A stretch of DNA of 34,236 nucleotides, taken from Anaerolineales bacterium (GTDB lineage Bacteria > Chloroflexota > Anaerolineae > Anaerolineales > DRMV01). Positions 22,880-31,073 of the stretch are shown piece after piece. The stretch is from positions 1-34,236 of the forward strand of contig JALVVL010000021.1 in assembly GCA_027023425.1 (NCBI GenBank), in the 5' to 3' direction. The position numbers and the translations under genes were made by a program. Position 1 is the first letter of the stretch; every line of letters begins with the position of its first letter. Under the pieces are notes generated by a model. That model saw only the letters and a program-made list of their open reading frames with translations. It did no database searches and was not told the origin of the DNA.

Positions 22880-23677
22880 TTAAGGTGTCGTGTGCTCCGG
22901 TGTCATGTGCTCCGGTGTCAGGTAGATGAGGGGTCTGCCGTTGCCGTTGCGCCAAATTTTCACCGGCGTGCCGTAAACGCGGAGCAGGGCTTCGGCGGTC
23001 AGCACTTCGGCGGGGTTGCCCACGCGCACCACCTGCCCTTCCGCGAGCAGCGCCAGCCGGTCGGCGAAATGCGAGGCGAGGTTGAGGTCGTGCACCACCA
23101 TCAGCACAGCCATCTGCCGCTCGTTGGTGAGGCGGCGCACCAACCTCAAAAAATTTGCCTGATGTTTTAGGTCAAGGTGTGTGGTGGGCTCGTCCAGCAG
23201 GAGGATGGGTGTTTCCTGCGCCAGCGCCCGCGCCAACAGCACGCGCTGCTGCTCGCCGCCGGAGAGGTGCCCCAAAAGCCGGTCGGCGAGGGGAAGTAGG
23301 TCGGTTTGGGCAAGGGCGCGCTCCACCGCGGCGCGGTCGCTTTCGCCCAACGTGCCCAGCCACGGAAGGTAAGCCGTGCGCCCCAAGGCCACAGCCTGCC
23401 GCACGGTGAACATGGGTGGTAGGCGGCGCGCTTGCGGCACTACGGCGACCAAGCGGGCGCGCTCGCGCGGGGTCATTTTCAGCAAATCGCGCCCTTCCCA
23501 CAGCACCGCGCCGCGCCGGGGCGGCAGAACGCCGCTCACCACGCGCAAAAGCGTGCTCTTGCCAGCGCCGTTGGGCCCCGCCAGCGCAAGCACTTCGCCG
23601 CGCTCCACTTCCAGCGTCACATCGTGCAAAACTTCGCGTTCGCCGTAAGAAGCGGTGAGGCCGCGGATTTGGAGCAT
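22880..23677 (-). CDS. BtuD/FecE-like ABC transporter ATP-binding protein (corrinoid import)
   Basis: 265 residues. Walker A GPNGAGKS (34-41), signature LSGGE (137-141), Walker B ILLLDE (157-162). This is the ATPase of a type II (FecCD/BtuCD) importer. The last dozen residues (TPEHMTPEHTTP) are encoded by two copies of a 15-bp tandem repeat (TGCTCCGGTGTCATG) and are probably dispensable. It starts 3 bases after the permease stop. Position between a BtuC-like permease and cobT, under a cobalamin riboswitch, points to corrinoid rather than iron uptake. Confidence 0.9.
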   Translation of the reverse strand: MLQIRGLTASYGEREVLHDVTLEVERGEVLALAGPNGAGKSTLLRVVSGVLPPRRGAVLWEGRDLLKMTPRERARLVAVVPQARRLPPMFTVRQAVALGRTAYLPWLGTLGESDRAAVERALAQTDLLPLADRLLGHLSGGEQQRVLLARALAQETPILLLDEPTTHLDLKHQANFLRLVRRLTNERQMAVLMVVHDLNLASHFADRLALLAEGQVVRVGNPAEVLTAEALLRVYGTPVKIWRNGNGRPLIYLTPEHMTPEHTTP

Positions 23678-23680
23678 GGG

Positions 23681-24709
23681 CTATCCCCTCCCCTTCTTCG
23701 CTTGCTGGAGCACCCAGAGGAAGAACGGAGCGCCGAAGAGGGCGGTGACGATGCCGACGGGCAGGGTTTGGGGGGCGAGCAGGGTGCGCGCCAGCAGGTC
23801 GGAAAGCAAAAGCACGCTCGCGCCGCCCAAAAGCGAAAGCGGGATGAGGCGGCGGTAATCTTCGCCCCAAAGTATGCGGGCGATGTGCGGCACGACCAGC
23901 CCCACAAAGCCGATGATGCCCGCAAATGCCACCGCCGCGGCGGTTGCAAGCGAGGCCGCGCCCAAAATCAGCAGTTTGGCGCGCCCCGCGTTCAGCCCCA
24001 GTTGTTGCGCCTGCTCTTCGCCGAACTGGAGCACGTTCAGCGGGTGCCCCGAAATCAGCAGGATGGTCTCCCCAGCCAGCCAGTAAGGCAGGACGGCGAG
24101 CACAGGCTTCCAGCCGTTGAGCGGCGCACCGCCGAGCAGGTACACGATGGCGCGCCTGAGCGTGCCTTCGGATTGGAGCATGAGGAACGAGGTGATGGCC
24201 GAGGCCAGTGCGCCCACCGCTACTCCGGCGAGGATGAGCGTGTGCGTGGGCACATAGCCGTCCACGCGGGCAAGGGCGTAGACCAGCGCAACCGTGAGTA
24301 GCGCGCCCACAAACGCCGCCGCGGGGATGAGAAGCCCGCCCGCCGTCAGCCCTTCGCCTTGCAGGGCAATCGCGGCGACCGCTCCCAGCCCCGCCCCCGA
24401 GGCCACGCCCAGCAGGTATGGGTCGGCCAACGGGTTGCGGAACACGCCCTGATAGGCCGCGCCGCTGCTCCCCAAGGCCGAGCCGGTGAGGAACACCAGC
24501 GCGGTGTGCGGCAGGCGCAGTTTGAACACGATGACGGCCATGAACGCGGGCACATCGGCGGGCGCGGTGGCGCCGCGCACACCAGCCCACAGCAGGCGCA
24601 CCAAATCCCGCAATGGGATGCTCACCGAGCCCACCGCCACGCTCAGCGTTAGCGCCGCGGCAAGCACTGCAAGGTTCAAAAAAACAGCACGCCGGAAAGG
24701 TGAACGCAT
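23681..24709 (-). CDS. BtuC/FecCD-like ABC transporter permease (corrinoid import)
   Basis: 342 residues, a FecCD-family membrane subunit with about ten hydrophobic segments. Family motifs include GSALGSSGAAYQGVFRNPLADPYLLG (N-terminal third) and GFVGLVVPHIARILWGEDYR (C-terminal third), the latter carrying the cytoplasmic loop that contacts the ATPase. ATG 24709 follows a 12-bp hairpin (24721-24749) that separates it from the binding-protein gene, an arrangement that can lower permease relative to binding-protein levels. Confidence 0.91.
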   Translation of the reverse strand: MRSPFRRAVFLNLAVLAAALTLSVAVGSVSIPLRDLVRLLWAGVRGATAPADVPAFMAVIVFKLRLPHTALVFLTGSALGSSGAAYQGVFRNPLADPYLLGVASGAGLGAVAAIALQGEGLTAGGLLIPAAAFVGALLTVALVYALARVDGYVPTHTLILAGVAVGALASAITSFLMLQSEGTLRRAIVYLLGGAPLNGWKPVLAVLPYWLAGETILLISGHPLNVLQFGEEQAQQLGLNAGRAKLLILGAASLATAAAVAFAGIIGFVGLVVPHIARILWGEDYRRLIPLSLLGGASVLLLSDLLARTLLAPQTLPVGIVTALFGAPFFLWVLQQAKKGRG

Positions 24710-24720
24710 GGAAAGTGCCC

Positions 24721-24749
24721 GTAGGGGCGAGGCAACCCCTCGCCCCTAC
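24721..24749 (-). repeat. 12-bp perfect hairpin between btuF- and btuC-like genes
   Basis: GTAGGGGCGAGG and CCTCGCCCCTAC with a 5-base loop. In the mRNA it could protect the upstream binding-protein message or attenuate expression of the permease. The same sequence type is a common dispersed repeat in bacteria. Confidence 0.7.
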
Positions 24750-24761
24750 CCATGTGTGAAT

Positions 24762-25835
24762 TTACCGCTTGCACACCGCGCCGACCAAGTTCTGCTCAAG
24801 GTGCTTGGTTAGGCCTTTGGCGCAGAACACGTCGGGGTGAAGCATCACAGCCAGCGTTTCCAGCCCGTCCACCAACCGCGGCCCGGGCACGCTCAGCAGT
24901 TTGGGGTCAAATGGATAGACTTTGCCCTCTTTTACGGCTTTGATGGCATCCCAGCCCGGGCGCTTGGCGACCGATTCGGGCGTTACGCCGTATGGGGCAT
25001 CGGCCAGCAGGATGATGTCGGGATTTTGCTTCACCAGTTCCTCCGTGCTGATTTGCGCCCACGGCTTTTTCAACACATCGCCCACATTGCGCCCTTTTGC
25101 CATTTTGATCGTGTTTGAAATGAAGGTGTTGGGGCCGGTTGTCCACGGATTGGCGGGGTCGGTGGCGTCCAGTTCGTAGAAGACCAATGGCTCTTCTTTG
25201 ACGTCTTTGAGGGAGTCTTCCACGGTTTTCACGCGTTCTTGCAACTGGGCGATGAGTTTTTCCGCTTCTTTTTCGTGGCCGGTGAGTTTGGCGAGGTCGC
25301 GCAGGTTTTGGTAAAGGCCGTTGAAATCCTTAGGGTTGGCCTGCCAAAACACGGTTAGGCCGGCGTCTTGCATTTGCTTGACTTGGTCTTTGGGGGTGAT
25401 GGCGGCCACAATGACCAAATCGGGTTTTTGGGCGAGGATGGCTTCCAGCGGCAGTTTGTTCCAAGTGCTTCCCACGCTGGGCAGTTTGGCCGCCTCGGGC
25501 GGGTATTTGGAATTGTCGTCGCGCGCCACCACTTGCGCGCCTGCGCCGATGGCGAACAGGCTTTCGGTGATGGAAGGCGCCAGCGAGACAATGCGCTTGG
25601 GCGGGGCTTTGAGGGTGATGGTGTTACCCAAGCCGTCTTTGAGCACGATTGGGGTTGGCGTGGGGGTGGGGGGAATGGGCGTCGCCGTGGGCGGGAGCGG
25701 TGTTGGCGAAGGCGGCGCCTGTGTGGGAGCGGCAGTGGGCGCGGCCGTGGGTGTGGATGCCGCTTGGCCGCACGCCGCGAGCAATACGGCCGCTGCCGCG
25801 GCCAACAACATGAGGAAAGAAACTTTGCGGTACAC
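24762..25835 (-). CDS. BtuF/FepB-like substrate-binding lipoprotein (corrinoid import)
   Basis: 357 residues. Lipobox LLAAC gives lipidated Cys22; a Pro/Thr-rich linker (~25-60) follows. The TroA-like binding domain starts around FAIGAGAQVVARDDNSKYPPEA and continues with KPDLVIVAAITPKDQVKQ. It captures substrate outside the membrane for the permease/ATPase pair encoded next. I place the start at GTG 25835, because AGGAGG lies exactly 5 bases before it; the GTG at 25841 lies within that site. Corrinoid specificity is inferred from the upstream cobalamin riboswitch and the downstream cob genes; iron-siderophore binding is the alternative. Confidence 0.88.
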   Translation of the reverse strand: MYRKVSFLMLLAAAAAVLLAACGQAASTPTAAPTAAPTQAPPSPTPLPPTATPIPPTPTPTPIVLKDGLGNTITLKAPPKRIVSLAPSITESLFAIGAGAQVVARDDNSKYPPEAAKLPSVGSTWNKLPLEAILAQKPDLVIVAAITPKDQVKQMQDAGLTVFWQANPKDFNGLYQNLRDLAKLTGHEKEAEKLIAQLQERVKTVEDSLKDVKEEPLVFYELDATDPANPWTTGPNTFISNTIKMAKGRNVGDVLKKPWAQISTEELVKQNPDIILLADAPYGVTPESVAKRPGWDAIKAVKEGKVYPFDPKLLSVPGPRLVDGLETLAVMLHPDVFCAKGLTKHLEQNLVGAVCKR

Positions 25836-25885
25836 GAGCACCTCCTTAGTGTGATGGGATTGGCGGCCCCGGCTTCACCTAAAAA

Positions 25886-25985
25886 CCACAGATTACACAG
25901 ATTGACACAGATTTTTTGGAGAATCTGCGAAATCAGCGGTTTTCCTCATCAATCGGTGAGAATCTGTGCAAATCTGTGGATTGTA
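25886..25985. repeat. Short modular repeat block in the cobalamin operon leader
   Basis: ACCACAGATTACACAGATTG, GCGAAATCAGCGG and ATCAATCGGTGAGAATCTGTG words lie between the riboswitch terminator and the btuF-like start, so they belong to the operon's leader RNA. Confidence 0.7.
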
Positions 25986-26043
25986 TCTATTAGGTGCAGC
26001 CGAAAGCCTGCCGGAACGGAGTGGATGGTGCCCGCGGGAGGGA

Positions 26044-26075
26044 GAAACAAAACACCCCTGCCCAACGGACAGGGG
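26044..26075 (-). terminator. Riboswitch expression-platform terminator
   Basis: In the leftward RNA, CCCCTG...CAGGGG (26075-26055) forms a GC stem followed by TGTTTTGTTT. Placed downstream of the cobalamin aptamer, it is the expected off-switch when cobalamin is bound. Confidence 0.65.
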
Positions 26076-26087
26076 GAGGGAAACACA

Positions 26088-26103
26088 GGCGCGCGAACGC
26101 GCC
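26088..26103 (-). other. UUCG-tetraloop hairpin in the riboswitch region
   Basis: The leftward RNA contains GGCGCG-UUCG-CGCGCC, an exceptionally stable hairpin between aptamer and terminator. It may fix the spacing or insulate the switching helix. Confidence 0.55.
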
Positions 26104-26141
26104 TTAGCGTTCCCACTCCCTTCCGCGAGGGCGTGGAAACC

Positions 26142-26266
26142 GGCCAAGGCGGGCGACCTGGCTTCCCGCGGCCCCCAAGGCCACGGGTCACAGTTGCGGG
26201 ACAGCGCCGGACTTTCACCGGCTTCGCCTTTCAGCCTGCCCATCCGGGGGTACAGGCACCTTGGCC
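26142..26266 (-). ncRNA. Cobalamin (AdoCbl) riboswitch aptamer
   Basis: On the minus strand conserved cobalamin-riboswitch segments appear in order: GCCGGTGAAAGTCCGG, CGCTGTCCCGCAACTGT (core) and AAGCCAGGTCGCCCGCC (B12 box). The closing helix P1 pairs GGCCAAGG (26266-26259) with CCTTGGCC (26149-26142). The aptamer is compact. It precedes a terminator and then the btuF-btuC-btuD-cobT-cobS-cobU genes, so cobalamin should repress the operon. Confidence 0.88.
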
Positions 26267-26279
26267 GAATCTGGGGCTT

Positions 26280-26288
26280 ATTGTATCA
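26280..26288 (-). promoter_or_regulatory. Extended -10 promoter of the cobalamin operon
   Basis: On the minus strand TGA-TACAAT, 14 bases before the first riboswitch helix. Transcription would begin near 26273, just ahead of P1. The -35 region is poor. Confidence 0.5.
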
Positions 26289-26360
26289 GATTTCCTCGGG
26301 TTTGCGCTTTTGTTCTGTTTGAACATTTGCCCAAGTTTTGCACAAAATTGCGCGTTTCTA

Positions 26361-26389
26361 TTGACACCTGAGGCGGAGTTTGCTATAGT
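26361..26389 (+). promoter_or_regulatory. Strong promoter of the glycerol gene cluster
   Basis: TTGACA (26361-26366), 17-base spacer, TGC-TATAGT (26384-26389): consensus -35, near-consensus -10 with the TG extension. It faces the glycerol facilitator and leaves a leader of about 197 bases. Confidence 0.8.
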
Positions 26390-26396
26390 ATGCGTA

Positions 26397-26423
26397 ACAG
26401 ATGTTCAGGGCGTGCACATCTGT
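26397..26423 (+). promoter_or_regulatory. Inverted repeat at the glpF transcription start (possible operator)
   Basis: ACAGATGT (26397-26404) and ACATCTGT (26416-26423) with an 11-base gap sit on the expected start site. A repressor bound here would block transcription. No regulator gene lies in the window. Confidence 0.45.
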
Positions 26424-26503
26424 GCGCAACGCGCCGAAATTATCCGCACTCAGCCCAGATAGCGACCCATGATGCTTATTAGAAGGAGGTGCCGTTCTTC
26501 AAA

Positions 26504-26596
26504 ATGTTAGTAAGCCCAACTCCTGCAACCGCTCCTACTTTGTTTGTCTCATTTGTCCGTTTTTTCCACACAAGAACTAAAAGGAGAAGAAAATGA
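26504..26596 (+). CDS. Possible 30-codon leader peptide overlapping glpF
   Basis: ATG 26504 opens a 30-codon frame that ends in TGA overlapping the glpF ATG (ATGA). Its tail is basic (RTKRRRK) because it reads through the glpF ribosome binding site. The only Shine-Dalgarno sequence (AAGGAGG, 26483-26489) is 14 bases away, which is too far for good initiation. It could couple translation to glpF, or be chance. Confidence 0.2.
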   Translation: MLVSPTPATAPTLFVSFVRFFHTRTKRRRK

Positions 26597-27387
26597 AGGA
26601 GAAAGGTTTATGGGGCGAATTTGTCGGTGAACTTGTAGGCACTTTTGTCCTCATTCTCTTTGGCGACGGCGTGGTAGCCAATGTGGGGTTGGCGCCGCGG
26701 TTGGCCGCCCCCGGCTATAACTGGAACACCATTGCGCTGGGGTGGGGTCTGGCCGTCGCCGTTGCTGTTTATGTGGCAGGCGGTATCACAGGCGCGCACA
26801 TCAACCCCGCCGTCACGCTGGCCGCGGCCGTCAAGCGCGGCTTTGCCTGGTCCAAAGTGTGGGTGTATTGGTTGGCTCAGGTCATCGGTGCTTTCTTGGG
26901 CGCCGCAGGCGTTTACATCGTCTATTACGATGGCCTGAAAGCGGCCGGTATGCCCAATGTTTGGTGCACCGGCTGGGGCTCGGTGTTTGGCAAGGCTTTC
27001 TGGGGCGGGCAAGGCGCTGCCGCCGTCGGCCACTATTCGCTTTGGAACGCCACCGCGGCCGAGATCATGGGCACAGCCATGCTGATTTGGGGCATTTATG
27101 CTCTGATTGACACCCACAACGTGCCCGTTGGCGCCAACCTGTGGCCGTTCTTGATCGGCCTTGTGGTGGTGGCAATTGGCCTTTCGCTCGGCGGCCCCAG
27201 CGGTTACGCCATCAACCCGGCCCGCGACTTCGGCCCTCGCGTGTTCGGCACGCTGGTCGGCACCAAAGGGCTGTTTGACGGCTGGTATTGGCTCGTCGCT
27301 CCAATCATAGGCCCGCTTGTCGGCGGCGTGTTGGGGGCTTATACTTATGATTGGTTCATCACGCCTTTCTTGCCGAGCGATAAGTAA
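26593..27387 (+). CDS. glpF: Glycerol uptake facilitator (aquaporin/MIP family)
   Basis: 264 residues, six predicted membrane helices and two half-helices with the NPA signatures: GAHINPAVT (NPA 71-73) and [13 protein letters not shown] (NPA 208-210). Asp212 directly after NPAR is the hallmark of glycerol-conducting members rather than water-only aquaporins. It lets glycerol and possibly dihydroxyacetone diffuse into the cell. AAAAGGAG lies 6 bases before ATG 26593. It is the first gene of the glycerol region, with dhaK 62 bases downstream beyond a hairpin. Confidence 0.94.
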   Translation: MKEKGLWGEFVGELVGTFVLILFGDGVVANVGLAPRLAAPGYNWNTIALGWGLAVAVAVYVAGGITGAHINPAVTLAAAVKRGFAWSKVWVYWLAQVIGAFLGAAGVYIVYYDGLKAAGMPNVWCTGWGSVFGKAFWGGQGAAAVGHYSLWNATAAEIMGTAMLIWGIYALIDTHNVPVGANLWPFLIGLVVVAIGLSLGGPSGYAINPARDFGPRVFGTLVGTKGLFDGWYWLVAPIIGPLVGGVLGAYTYDWFITPFLPSDK

Positions 27388-27400
27388 CCCTGTTCTCTGA

Positions 27401-27423
27401 GGGGGAGGCGCGATGCTTCCCCC
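27401..27423 (+). terminator. Hairpin between glpF and dhaK (attenuator)
   Basis: GGGGGAGGC and GCTTCCCCC (one G-T pair, 5-base loop), followed by only a weak T-rich run. Probably a partial terminator or mRNA-stabilising structure that sets glpF above the downstream genes. Confidence 0.5.
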
Positions 27424-27449
27424 TTCCGTTTGCTCAGGAGGCAATACCC

Positions 27450-28451
27450 ATGAAGAAACTTATCAACAAACCCGAAGACGTGGTAAAAGAAGAACTGGAG
27501 GGCATAGCACTTGCCCATCCTGATTTGGTGAAGGTGCACTTCAACCCCAACTACATCATCCGCGCCGATGCGCCGGTGAAGGGGAAAGTGGCGCTGGTTT
27601 CGGGCGGCGGTAGCGGCCACGAGCCCCTGCACGGCGGCTACGTGGGCGTTGGCATGTTGGACGCGGCTTGCCCGGGCGAGGTTTTCACTTCCCCCACGCC
27701 CGACCAGATTTACGAGGCCACCAAGGCCGTCAGCGGCGGCGCAGGCGTGCTACACATTGTCAAGAACTACAGCGGCGATGTGATGAACTTTGAAATGGCC
27801 GCCGAACTGGCGCAGGCCGAGGGCATTGAAGTGGCTACCGTGATCACCAACGACGACGTCGCGGTGGAAGACAGCCTCTACACCCAAGGCCGTCGCGGCG
27901 TGGGCGTGACTGTCTTCGTGGAAAAGATCGCCGGCGCGGCCGCAGAGGCTGGCCTTCCCCTCGCGAAGGTGGCTGAAATTGCCAAGCGCGTCAACGAAAA
28001 CGGCCGCAGCATGGGCATGGCGCTCACTTCCTGCACCGTGCCGGTGGCCGGCAAGCCCACCTTTGAAATCGGCGAAGACGAAATGGAAATCGGCATTGGC
28101 ATCCACGGCGAACCCGGGCGCACCCGCATGAAAATCAAGCCCGCGGACGAAATCGTGGACATGCTCGCCGAAGCCATCCTGAACGACCTGCCCTTCAAAT
28201 CCGGCGACCGCGTGATTGCGATGGTCAACGGCATGGGCGGCACCCCGCTCATTGAACTTTACATCGTCTACCGCCGCTTGGCGCAAATTTGCCAAGCCAA
28301 AGGCATCAAAATTGAGCGCAACCTCATCGGCAACTACATCACCTCGCTGGAAATGGCCGGTACTTCCATCACCCTGTTGCGCGCCGATGACGAAATGCTC
28401 AAGTTCTGGGATGCCCCCGTCAAGACAGCCGCCCTCCGCTGGGGCATGTAG
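27450..28451 (+). CDS. dhaK: Dihydroxyacetone kinase subunit DhaK
   Basis: 333 residues, full DhaK length. [15 protein letters not shown] (N-terminal) binds the substrate. His219 in GIGIHGEPG corresponds to the residue that holds dihydroxyacetone as a hemiaminal in E. coli DhaK. With DhaL it converts dihydroxyacetone to dihydroxyacetone phosphate. GCTCAGGAGG precedes ATG 27450. dhaL starts 31 bases after its stop. No DhaM gene was seen, so the phosphoryl donor protein must be encoded elsewhere or differ. Confidence 0.94.
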   Translation: MKKLINKPEDVVKEELEGIALAHPDLVKVHFNPNYIIRADAPVKGKVALVSGGGSGHEPLHGGYVGVGMLDAACPGEVFTSPTPDQIYEATKAVSGGAGVLHIVKNYSGDVMNFEMAAELAQAEGIEVATVITNDDVAVEDSLYTQGRRGVGVTVFVEKIAGAAAEAGLPLAKVAEIAKRVNENGRSMGMALTSCTVPVAGKPTFEIGEDEMEIGIGIHGEPGRTRMKIKPADEIVDMLAEAILNDLPFKSGDRVIAMVNGMGGTPLIELYIVYRRLAQICQAKGIKIERNLIGNYITSLEMAGTSITLLRADDEMLKFWDAPVKTAALRWGM

Positions 28452-28482
28452 CACCCTGAGCGCCAGAAGATGGAGTTGAGGC

Positions 28483-29115
28483 ATGGTAACCAAGGCCGAT
28501 GTGCTGAACTGGCTGAAGCGTTACGCCGAAGTCATTGAAGAGCAAAAAGAGTATCTCACCCAATTGGATGCGGCCATTGGGGACGCCGACCACGGTATCA
28601 ACATGAGCCGGGGGTTTGGGGCGGTGATGTCCCAACTGCCCGGGGTGGAAGACAAGGACATCGGCACCATTCTCAAGAAAGTGGGTATGGTGCTGGTGTC
28701 CACCGTGGGCGGCGCGGGCGGCCCGCTTTACGGCACGCTGTTCATGCGGATGGGCATGGCGGTGGGCAACAAAGAAACGCTCAGCGCCGAAGACGTGGTG
28801 AAAATGTTTGAAGCCGCGCTGGAAGGCGTCAAGCAGCGCGGCAAGGCCGAGCCCGGCGATAAAACCATGGTGGACGCGCTCACCCCCGCGGTGGAGGCGC
28901 TGCGCCAAGCGGTAGAAGCCGGTGAAGACCTGCCCACCGCGCTCGCCAAGGCCGCCGCGGCCGCCGAGGAAGGCATGAAAGCCACCATCCCCTTGGTGGC
29001 GCGGAAAGGCCGCGCCAGTTATCTGGGTGAGCGCAGCGCCGGTCATCAAGACCCCGGCGCTACCTCCTCGTACTTGCTCTTCAAGACTGCCGCCGAAGTC
29101 TGGAAGCACGCTTAG
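28483..29115 (+). CDS. dhaL: Dihydroxyacetone kinase ADP-binding subunit DhaL
   Basis: 210 residues. [11 protein letters not shown] (28-38) gives Asp29, Asp34 and Asp36, which hold Mg-ADP in DhaL. The helical bundle continues with [34 protein letters not shown] and the terminal lid [18 protein letters not shown]. In the PTS type, DhaL keeps ADP bound, receives phosphate from DhaM and passes it to dihydroxyacetone on DhaK. GGAG lies about 7 bases before ATG 28483. A strong terminator follows directly. Confidence 0.93.
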   Translation: MVTKADVLNWLKRYAEVIEEQKEYLTQLDAAIGDADHGINMSRGFGAVMSQLPGVEDKDIGTILKKVGMVLVSTVGGAGGPLYGTLFMRMGMAVGNKETLSAEDVVKMFEAALEGVKQRGKAEPGDKTMVDALTPAVEALRQAVEAGEDLPTALAKAAAAAEEGMKATIPLVARKGRASYLGERSAGHQDPGATSSYLLFKTAAEVWKHA

Positions 29116-29123
29116 CGGATACA

Positions 29124-29161
29124 CGACTTGGGCTGGTTTTTTGCCAGCCCAAGTCGCTTTT
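29124..29161 (+). terminator. Intrinsic terminator after dhaL
   Basis: CGACTTGGGCTGG pairs perfectly with CCAGCCCAAGTCG (29124-29136 / 29144-29156), 7-base loop, then CTTTT. It ends the glpF-dhaK-dhaL transcript, so glpK likely has its own promoter or depends on readthrough. Confidence 0.85.
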
Positions 29162-29172
29162 GCCGGTTCGGC

Positions 29173-29287
29173 CGGTGAAGCGACAAGGCGGCTTCGCGAG
29201 CAAGGGTTTCGGTTTCAAACCGCCGCCGCTTGTGCCTTGCGACCGAAGTCGCCGGCTACAAGACGAAGTCCGCCTGCGCGGGTTTTT
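29173..29287. repeat. Nested-hairpin repeat, diverged copy
   Basis: Related to 20463-20600: GGTTTC-AAACC, CTTGTGCC...GGCTACAAG around GACCGAAGTC, and GAAGTCCGC-CTGC-GCGGGTTTT. It sits between the dhaL terminator and glpK. Confidence 0.65.
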
Positions 29288-29314
29288 ACCGCTTTGCAAG
29301 AAAGGAGACTGAAA

Positions 29315-30823
29315 ATGGCTAAGAAATATGTCGGCGCAGTGGATCAAGGCACGACCAGTACCCGTTTTATGATTTTTGACCATTCCGGGCAGGTAGTTGG
29401 CATCCATCAGTTAGAGCACGAGCAAATCTACCCCAAGCCCGGTTGGGTTGAACACGACCCGATGGAAATTTGGGAGCGCACCCAGCAGGTCATCAAGGGC
29501 GCGCTGGAAAAGGCAAATGTTGACCCGTCCGAACTGGCCGCCATCGGCGTCACCAACCAGCGCGAAACCACCATCGTGTGGGACCGCAAGACCGGCAAGC
29601 CCTTCTACAACGCCATTGTCTGGCAAGATACCCGCACCAAAGAAATCTGCGACGAACTTGCCAAAGACGGCGGGCAGGATCGCTTCCGCCCCAAGGTCGG
29701 CCTTCCGCTGGCGACCTACTTCTCGGGCCCCAAAATCAAGTGGATTTTGGAAAATGTGCCCGGCGTGCGCGAGGCTGCCGAAAAAGGCGACGCCCTCTTC
29801 GGCAACATTGACACTTGGGAAATCTGGTGGCTGACCGGTGGCCCCAACGGCGGCGTGCACATCACCGACGTCACCAACGCCAGCCGCACCATGCTGATGG
29901 ACCTCAAGAAACTGGACTGGGACGACGAAATCCTCGGCATCCTCGGCATCCCCCGCCAGATGCTGCCGGAAATCAAACCCTCCAGCGCGGTCTACGGCAT
30001 GACGGCCAAAGACGGCCCCTTCGGCATGGAAATCCCCGTTGCGGGCGACTTAGGCGACCAGCAGGCCGCGCTCGTCGGTCAGACCTGCTACGATGTGGGC
30101 GAGGCCAAGAACACCTACGGCACCGGCTGCTTCATGCTCCTCAACACCGGCACCGAGCCCATCCCCAGCAAGAGCGGCCTGCTCACCACCTTAGCCTACA
30201 AGTTCGGCGACCAGCCCGCCCACTACGCGCTGGAAGGCTCCATCGCCATCACCGGCGCTCTGGTGCAGTGGCTGCGCGACAATCTGGAATTCTTTGAAAA
30301 ATCCGCCGACATTGAGCCCTGCGCCCGCAGCGTGGAAGACAACGGCGGCATCTACTTCGTGCCCGCCTTCTCGGGGCTGTTTGCGCCCTACTGGCGCTCC
30401 GACGCCCGCGGCGTCATCGTTGGCCTGACCCGCTACATCAAGAAAGGCCACATCTGCCGCGCCGCGCTGGAAGCCACCGCCTACCAGACCCGCGAGGTGC
30501 TGGACGCGATGAAGAAGGATTCCGGCGTTGACCTCAAGGCCTTGAAGGTGGACGGCGGCATGGTTTACAATGAACTGCTCATGCAGTTCCAGGCCGACAT
30601 CCTTGGCGTGCCCGTGGTGCGCCCCAAGGTGGCCGAAACCACCTCCCTTGGCGCTTCTTACGCCGCCGGCTTGGCCGTGGGCTTCTGGGACAGCCTGGAC
30701 GACCTGCGCGCCAACTGGCAGATTGACCGCACTTGGGAGCCCAAGATGAGCGCCGAAGAGCGCGCCCGCCTGTTCAAAGGCTGGCTCAAGGCCGTGGAAC
30801 GCACCTTCAACTGGGTTGAGTAA
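29315..30823 (+). CDS. glpK: Glycerol kinase
   Basis: 502 residues, full length for the FGGY kinase family. [13 protein letters not shown] (10-22) is the N-terminal phosphate-binding loop. [16 protein letters not shown] and WQDTRT follow, then the C-terminal [12 protein letters not shown] and [11 protein letters not shown] segments. It makes sn-glycerol-3-phosphate from imported glycerol with ATP. GAAAGGAG lies 7 bases before ATG 29315; the open frame upstream belongs to repeat DNA and the dhaL 3' end. Product feeds the GlpA-type dehydrogenase downstream, after 413 bases of repeats. Confidence 0.96.
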   Translation: MAKKYVGAVDQGTTSTRFMIFDHSGQVVGIHQLEHEQIYPKPGWVEHDPMEIWERTQQVIKGALEKANVDPSELAAIGVTNQRETTIVWDRKTGKPFYNAIVWQDTRTKEICDELAKDGGQDRFRPKVGLPLATYFSGPKIKWILENVPGVREAAEKGDALFGNIDTWEIWWLTGGPNGGVHITDVTNASRTMLMDLKKLDWDDEILGILGIPRQMLPEIKPSSAVYGMTAKDGPFGMEIPVAGDLGDQQAALVGQTCYDVGEAKNTYGTGCFMLLNTGTEPIPSKSGLLTTLAYKFGDQPAHYALEGSIAITGALVQWLRDNLEFFEKSADIEPCARSVEDNGGIYFVPAFSGLFAPYWRSDARGVIVGLTRYIKKGHICRAALEATAYQTREVLDAMKKDSGVDLKALKVDGGMVYNELLMQFQADILGVPVVRPKVAETTSLGASYAAGLAVGFWDSLDDLRANWQIDRTWEPKMSAEERARLFKGWLKAVERTFNWVE

Positions 30824-30833
30824 TGCCATTTCC

Positions 30834-30936
30834 GACCGCAGATTGCCGCAGAGCCGAAGGGTAGTCCACAGATTGACACAGATTTTCACCGATTAGGTCA
30901 TTGAAACCGCAGATTACGCAGATTCCGCAGAAAAAT
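30834..30936. repeat. Modular repeat block after glpK
   Basis: CCGCAGATTGCCGCAGA, CCACAGATTGACACAGATTTTCACCGATT and CGCAGATTACGCAGATTCCGCAG words. First of three repeat pieces filling the gap between glpK and glpA. Confidence 0.7.
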
Positions 30937-30983
30937 TGTAATTACCTACGTGGTGGCAAAACGCCTCTGTTGGCAGTTTTTTC

Positions 30984-31043
30984 TTTGGAGTGCGGCGACG
31001 AGTCGCCGCTTTCCAAAGCGGTGCCAAGGCACCGCACTCCAAA
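30984..31043. repeat. 60-bp cloverleaf-like palindromic element
   Basis: Outer arms TTTGGAGTGCGG / CCGCACTCCAAA (12 bp, perfect) enclose three perfect mini-hairpins in series: GGCGAC-GA-GTCGCC, CCGCTTT-CC-AAAGCGG and GGTGCC-AA-GGCACC. Each loop is just two bases. No coding sense. The related fragment GGAAAGCGGCAAGTCGCCGC occurs near 10685. Confidence 0.7.
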
Positions 31044-31073
31044 AAGCGCGCGCAAAGGGAAATACGCTCCGCG

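Noticed and set aside
30984-31043. tRNA gene
   Set aside because: Despite the cloverleaf shape, loops are two bases, there is no anticodon loop, T-loop GTTCRAAT or CCA-type acceptor.
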